Below are positions 35,666 through 36,256 of a DNA stretch of 36,256 nt, in pieces. This DNA comes from a virus: positions 1 to 36,256 of IMG/VR virus record IMGVR_UViG_3300042289_001789; one strand, 5' to 3'. Position numbers and translations under genes: made by a program. The notes under the pieces are model-generated. The model did not search any database. It saw nothing but the letters and a program-made list of their open reading frames with translations, and was not told the origin of the DNA. Within the stretch, counting starts at the first letter, position 1. Every line of letters starts with the position of its first letter.

Positions 35666-35673
35666 TATTTATA
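35666..35673 (+). promoter_or_regulatory. TATTTATA element
   Basis: AAATATTTATACTTTT on the plus strand, 25 nt before the ATG at 35699. Confidence 0.35.
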
Positions 35674-35698
35674 CTTTTGTTTTTATAAAACCATTAAA

Positions 35699-36124
35699 AT
35701 GAAAAAAGTTATTCTTCTTTTATTAATTCTTTCATGTTTAAAGTCTAACGGTCAAAAATATGTTGTTAATGTAGATAGAGGTCAAAACTTCTATCACGAT
35801 TCTTCTTACTCAACTATAGATGCAATTCGTCTGAATAAGGTTAATTATCTCTCAAGTGGTCAAAGTAATCTAACTTTCACTTTTGATTTTGATAATATGG
35901 TTTTTACAAGACAATTCAATTATGAAACACCTATTACAAAGAAAATGACAAAAAATTCATACTCAAATAATTTCATTGATGTTTTAGTTGATTACAGTGA
36001 TGGAGTTAGAAGTTATGTTGTTTTCAAAAATGATAGTAACTACCTTTTTGTTTCAAGAATTTATGAGGGGAATAAAATAACTGGTTGGTTTGATGACAAC
36101 GTAGAAATAAAAAAGAGACCATAA
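35699..36124 (+). CDS. Exported small protein, 141 aa
   Basis: The ATG 35699 gives a signal peptide (MKKVILLLLILSCLKSNGQ); an upstream open frame is antisense to the cyclophilin. The mature protein is beta-rich (YVVNVDRGQNFYHDSSYSTI, LTFTFDFDNMVFTRQFNYE, SYVVFKNDSNYLFVSRIYEG). Not recognised. Its stop lies inside the hairpin of the following terminator. Confidence 0.7.
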   Translation: MKKVILLLLILSCLKSNGQKYVVNVDRGQNFYHDSSYSTIDAIRLNKVNYLSSGQSNLTFTFDFDNMVFTRQFNYETPITKKMTKNSYSNNFIDVLVDYSDGVRSYVVFKNDSNYLFVSRIYEGNKITGWFDDNVEIKKRP

Positions 36125-36139
36125 GGTCTCTTTTTTTTT
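36109..36139. terminator. Terminator overlapping the stop codon
   Basis: AGAGACC-ATAA-GGTCTCT followed by a run of T; the ATAA loop contains the stop codon of the gene at 35699. Confidence 0.85.
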
Positions 36140-36256
36140 ATGATTTGATTTCGTTTGCTCTTATTTTAATGAAATCTCCAAGTTTTTTGAAAAACTCGTC
36201 CTCACTCATCATATAAAAATTAGAGTCAGGAGTTGTAACGGTTTCAATATATCTCC
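36138..36256 (-). CDS. Partial gene at right edge (C-terminal 38 aa)
   Basis: An open frame on the minus strand runs off the window edge and ends TAA at 36138-36140. The readable part is RYIETVTTPDSNFYMMSEDE followed by FFKKLGDFIKIRANEIKS. Not recognised; it looks coding because of its mixed helix composition and its convergent position behind the shared terminator. Confidence 0.5.
   Translation of the reverse strand, partial: RYIETVTTPDSNFYMMSEDEFFKKLGDFIKIRANEIKS

Noticed and set aside
1-36256. CRISPR array, insertion sequence or integrase
   Set aside because: No regularly spaced direct repeats, transposase or integrase motifs were found.

Overview
The window is AT-rich, densely packed, and best read as part of a large tailed-phage (Caudovirales) genome infecting a Bacteroidota host. 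Phage evidence: a GH19 endolysin with a late-type promoter (19371-20204), a small two-helix holin-like protein, a modular tail fibre or adhesin (24535-27204), DUF2452, dozens of small genes of unknown function, two tRNA genes, and a family of proteins sharing an N-terminal motif like the T4 capsid-targeting sequence. Host evidence: signal peptides ending FSQ, FAQ or NAQ, a type IX secretion (T9SS) type A C-terminal domain, and several exact Bacteroidota-type promoters (TTG-N20-TATCTTTG). Genes switch strand every one to three genes and many convergent neighbours share stop-codon bases.

Layout. 1-1619: two Fe(II)/2-oxoglutarate-oxygenase-type proteins around an unknown gene. 1675-4297: a possible GT17-like glycosyltransferase and an acidic, repeat-containing, probably head-associated protein. 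4376-6254: a nested hairpin followed by three tiny genes and thymidylate synthase. 6251-12357: unknown and probable virion genes, tRNA-Ser, a cupin, and a PPK2 polyphosphate kinase with a capsid-targeting-like N-terminus. 12431-19342: a seven-gene co-directional cluster of exported proteins (CsgG-like pore, T9SS cargo with cohesin- and dockerin-like parts, outer-membrane barrel, C-type lectin, two membrane proteins). 19371-23243: endolysin, then a host-type promoter driving small genes including a metallophosphoesterase and a cyclic-phosphate-processing receiver (cREC) protein. 23296-27204: an endonuclease with a capsid-targeting-like N-terminus, holin-like protein and tail fibre. 27238-27848: an RNA locus (candidate 300-nt structured RNA, tRNA-Phe with an inserted UUCG hairpin, three tandem host-type promoters). 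28164-32633: small virion-type genes, spanin-like protein, DUF2452, sulfotransferase, secreted nuclease. 32671-34277: IscU and A-type Fe-S carrier around a secreted Trp-rich protein. 34274-36256: secreted small proteins, cyclophilin, and a partial gene at the right edge.

Regulation seems two-tiered. Host-like promoters precede tRNA-Phe, the RNA, small metabolic genes and cyclophilin. A different element, TATTTAT(T/A/G), lies directly upstream of probable virion, lysis and surface genes, at 3-4 nt or 12-31 nt from the start codon. All seven genes with the capsid-targeting-like or head-protein-like N-termini carry it.

The most interesting signals are the capsid-targeting-like family that includes a kinase and a nuclease (candidate enzymes delivered with the DNA), the late-promoter element with apparently leaderless starts, the exported-protein cluster with a dnaX-like frameshift site that would remove a T9SS signal, and the 27.2-27.85 kb RNA locus. 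All functions are inferred from sequence reading alone; no database search was possible.
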